From Otis tarda (lineage: Eukaryota; Chordata; Aves; Otidiformes; Otididae), in contig CM048557.1 of assembly GCA_026413225.1 (NCBI GenBank), positions 71,290,987 through 71,354,986 on the forward strand: 64,000 nt of DNA. The letters run 5' to 3'. Below, one piece after another: positions 60,568 to 64,000 of this stretch. How positions within the stretch are numbered: position 1 is the first letter of the stretch; each line of letters starts with the position of its first letter. Made by a program: the position numbers and the translations under genes. The notes beneath the pieces were generated by a model. The model searched no databases, was not told the DNA's origin, and was given only the letters and a program-made list of their open reading frames with translations.

Positions 60568-63454
60568 GGTCTTATTTTCTCATTGTTCCTCCTGGGAATT
60601 GTACTTTGTTGTTTTCTAAATTTTGCCTTTTCATCTCCACTCATCGTGTTCTCCGCCTGTGTTTTTCATTTCTTTGTGCCTGTCTTCTACGTTTTAAATT
60701 GCGTTGCGGTCATTTCATCTGTGTAGTTTACAAGCCCTATTTGGTCATTCCTCTGTCCTTCATCCCTTCGCGTGGTAAATGTTATTTCTACTTTTCCGTT
60801 TCAGTTTGCCATTAGTGTTTATCGATTTTATTTCATTCTCTTAATCTCTGTTGCTTTTGACATTTTCTTTTTACCTTTATTTGCTGTCTTCACATTTTTA
60901 ATTTTTTTCCTGTTGTAATAAGTGCCTTTACTTTCTAAATTTTCTTTCTGCTGCTGTTTTAGGTACTTGTGTGGTTTAAAAGTTTCCTCTATATTGCTCT
61001 CATCCCTAACCATTTCCATTTTCTACTTTCATCTCTGTCCTTATTTTGTCATCGGTTAATTAGCTATTGCATTTTGTTTGCGTCACTGCCTTTGAAATTT
61101 TTGCTACGTTTCTGTTAGTTTATCATCCCTCGTTAGAAATTTTAACGTGTATTTCCCTAATCTGCCTCACTCTTAAAAGCTTCTTTATACGTCGTCTTTT
61201 TTTCTCCTCTTTCGTTACTGGTACTGTTGGCGCCCTTCAGATTTTCTTTCTACGTCCATGTTTTAGTTTGATGTAACTTTGGTGTGGTTTTGGTTTTTTT
61301 TTTTTGTGTGTGTTCATCTCCCCACTCCCTGTAATTTAAAAGATTTTGTACATTTATCTTGCTTGCTGTCTTTATTTCTTGGTTTTCAAATTATTGCTCA
61401 CGTTTCCTCAGTGCCCCGACTGCTTCATTTTTCTTAATACATCTGTTTTAGGTAGCTGTCCGTAGTGTTTTTTTTTTTTCTTTAGTTTTTGTCTTATTTT
61501 CTCTAACACTCGCCACTTTTCTGCGCCTACTTTTCTTCCCTCTGCTGTCTTTTAAGAAACTATTTATTTCCTTAGCATTCTCGGTTTTGAAACTTTCTTT
61601 CTAAGTCTCTTTCAGCGTGCTGTCCCTATATTTTTAGCTTTCATTTTATTTCCCATTTCCCCATTGCTTTTTCAGCATTCATTCAGTGCCTACTTTTATG
61701 CCTTTTACAGTTCAGACATAATAATTTCTTGCTCTTCCACAGAACCCTCACTTTGAAAATTCTCTTTCTACATTATTATTTTTGTTGGATGACACTGGTT
61801 TTTTTCGGGGTTTGTTTTTTTTTTCATTTTTTTCCTTATTTCCTTAATCTTCAATTGCTTTTGAAATGCTCTCTTTACTCCTATCTGGTTTCTGCCTTTA
61901 TTTTGCTATCTTTCTTTTTTTTTTTTTTTGAATTATGTCCCGACTATCTGTAGTGCCCTCGCTTTTCAAATTTGGTAGGTTTCTTAGGTGGACTGTGCTA
62001 TTTGGGAATTTTTAACCCAATTTCATTATTCCCCGTTGGTTTTAAAACTTTCTGTCTAATTCTGTCCCGATTGCTATCTTTAACTTGTTCTCTTGATCCT
62101 GAATCTTCTCTCATCCTCCCTCCGCGCCATCGCTTTTTAACGCCATCTTTGTAGTTCTCCATTTTAGTTGCGTGTCAGAAATGCCTTTTGTTGCTGTTGT
62201 TGTTGTTGTTATTTCCTGATTACCATTTGCCTCTCTTATATACTTTTCTTGTGGTTGGTAACCTTATTTTTTAGTTGTAATATGTCCCTACTTAGCAGCT
62301 TTGGGTTTTAGTTATTCTTTCTAGGTTTCTATTTGTTTCCTGGGCATTTTTTTCTCCCAGTATTTGCCTTTACTTTCCCAATTATTCTGACTTATTTCTT
62401 TCTTCTCTTTATTCTTTACAGTCATGTAATTAGTTTCTTTTTCTGACTCCATTTCAGTTTACCTATGGTGGCTTTTTTTTCATTTCCCTAATCCCTGTTG
62501 CTTTTAAAATGCTGAGTCTCCTTTTATCACTTTTGTCTTTATTTTTCTGCATTTTTGTTCTAATTATTTCTTTTTCCTTTCTACCGTCTCTTTTAAAAAT
62601 TTATGTCTGTCTGCATTTTAGTCGGATGTTGCTATTACTTTCGTGCTTTTGCTTTTCAAATTTTCTAATTTGACCTTGTCTGCTGTCATAGTCTTTAATT
62701 ATATTTTCTTTTTTTTTTCCCATAGCGCCATTGCGCTTTTACGTTGCTTTTCATCATTTTTTCTTTTTCTTGCTGTGGCTACCTGCTTTCTCCTTATAAC
62801 CTTAATCTTATTTGCATCTACAGTTTTCTCTGTACTTTTATTCTGTTTGCTATCTTTGAAACAAAAAAATATTTCTTGTCTGTATTCACGCCTTTGATTT
62901 TAAAACTGTCTTTCTAGGTCCTTGTTACAGTTTGTAATTTCTGGTTTTGAATTTTTTTCTCTATTTCCCTGATACTCATCACCGAGTGACTATTATTATA
63001 TTTGCTGGGGTTTTTTTTGTTTGGTATTTCTTGTCTTTCCTTAGCATCTTGGCTTTTTAGCGATTCTTTTAACATCTCTGTTTCATTCTGCTGTCTCTAT
63101 TTCCCTAATGCTTGATGTCTTGTCTTCTCCCTCCCCCCCCCCGTGTCTACCTTTATCTTGGTCACTTATTCTTTTCTCCATTTTTTTTCTTGTCTGTTTT
63201 TAGCACCACCACTTCTACAAATATCTGTCTCTGTTTGCGTTTTACTTCTCTGACTGTATTGTGTGTTCTTTCCTCTCCTAAACCCCGGGCTTTAAAAAAT
63301 TTTCTACTTTTACGTGTTTTTGCATTATGAGTTTCTAACCTTCCCCGCGCCACCCCCTCAGTTTTCCCTAGCGCTGTTGCTTTTTACATTTTCCTGTCTA
63401 TCTACGTTTTAGTTTGACATTGCTATTTATTATTTTTTTTTCATTAAGGCCCTT
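60568..63454 (+). repeat. Macrosatellite unit 14
   Basis: 2,887 bases. GTTAATTAGC and CCGTAGTG return; private ATCATCCCTCG, CATAGTCTTTAATT, TAGGTTTCTTAGG and a G-interrupted T tract (GGGGTTTG near 61807). Confidence 0.93.
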
Positions 63455-64000
63455 GGTCTTATTTTCTCATTGTTCCTCCTGGGAATTGTACTTTGTTGTT
63501 TTCTAAATTTTGCCTTTTCATCTCCACTCATCGTGTTCTCCGCCTGTGTTTTTCATTTCTTTGTGCCTGTCTTCTACGTTTTAAATTGCGTTGCGGTCAT
63601 TTCATCTGTGTAGTTTACAAGCCCTATTTGGTCATTCCTCTGTCCTTCATCCCTTCGCGTGGTAAATGTTATTTCTACTTTTCCGTTTCAGTTTGCCATT
63701 AGTGTTTATCGATTTTATTTCATTCTCTTAATCTCTGTTGCTTTTGACATTTTCTTTTTACCTTTATTTGCTGTCTTCACATTTTTTATTTTTTTCCTGT
63801 TGTAATAAGTGCCTTTACTTTCTAAATTTTCTTTCTGCTGCTGTTTTAGGTACTTGTGTGGTTTAAAAGTTTCCTCTATATTGCTCTCATCCCTAACCAT
63901 TTCCATTTTCTACTTTTATCTCTGTCCTTATTTTGTCATCGGTTAATTAGCTATTGCATTTTGTTTGCGTCACTGCCTTTGAAATTTTTGCTACGTTTCT
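63455..64000 (+). repeat. Macrosatellite unit 15 (cut by window edge)
   Basis: First 546 bases of a further unit, with GTTAATTAGC as in units 1-4 and 14. The array continues beyond the window. Confidence 0.93.

Larger units (their letters stand above)
21371..64000 (+). repeat. Macrosatellite array, ~2.89-kb unit, head to tail, open at right edge
   Basis: The landmark GGTCTTATTTTCTCATTGTT recurs at 21371, 22935, 25829, 28799, 31675, 34562, 37452, 40337, 43218, 46111, 48995, 51890, 54781, 57674, 60568 and 63455. Units 3 to 14 average 2,888 bases (range 2,876-2,895). Full units look nearly identical apart from homopolymer lengths and a small set of shared variants. The + strand is close to half T, with C next, so the array is strand-asymmetric. 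Each unit contains a (GTT)4-7 microsatellite, a long variable T tract after GATGACACTG, a variable C run (CTCC...CCCGTG), and an AGCGC-CATT-GCGCT inverted repeat. Short open frames recur in every unit only because the units are copies. I know of no described satellite that matches. Confidence 0.95.

Noticed and set aside
1-64000. CRISPR arrays, bacterial operons, tRNA or rRNA genes, telomeric repeats
   Set aside because: None seen. The repeats are long head-to-tail units or microsatellites, and there are no tRNA/rRNA signature regions or TTAGGG runs.

Overview
This window is eukaryotic, most likely from a bird genome. Two endogenous-retrovirus LTRs of one family (6365-7512 and 18610-19505), plus the 3' end of another LTR near 9641, look like LTRs that are common in avian genomes. 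I recognise these from memory and did not search a database. I find no protein-coding gene I can support. Everything points to a repeat-dominated noncoding locus: two kinds of tandem transcript-like modules, then a large, very homogeneous macrosatellite that runs off the right edge.

Layout. (1) Positions 1-3870 hold two diverged tandem copies of a ~2.18-kb unit with conserved splice-like sites. (2) Positions 3870-9440 are mixed intergenic sequence with homopolymers, two degenerate minisatellites and a complete minus-strand solo LTR with a 5-bp target duplication. (3) Positions 9440-21366 hold three or four diverged copies (called alpha, beta, gamma, delta here) of one module. Each module has a GC-rich promoter-like segment, one or two short exon-like blocks with matching splice sites, a purine-rich exon, a 0.7-2.5 kb CT-rich intron-like tract, and a terminal-exon-like block. 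The GC-rich island of beta carries three ZNF143-like sites in a 62-bp tandem repeat. A second LTR sits in the CT-rich tract of gamma. (4) Positions 21371-64000 are a head-to-tail macrosatellite: one truncated edge unit (1.56 kb), fourteen complete units of about 2.89 kb, and a partial fifteenth. The units are strongly T/C-rich on the + strand and almost identical to each other.

How the parts relate (inference). The CT-rich tracts of the alpha-delta modules are built from the same kind of degenerate pyrimidine-rich subrepeat as the macrosatellite unit, and the tract of delta grades into the array. The simplest reading is that the macrosatellite was amplified from the pyrimidine-rich intron of a repeated noncoding RNA gene. 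A + strand transcript of the array would be a very long U/C-rich RNA full of 3'-splice-site-like and PTB-like motifs. Whether it is transcribed cannot be seen from sequence alone.
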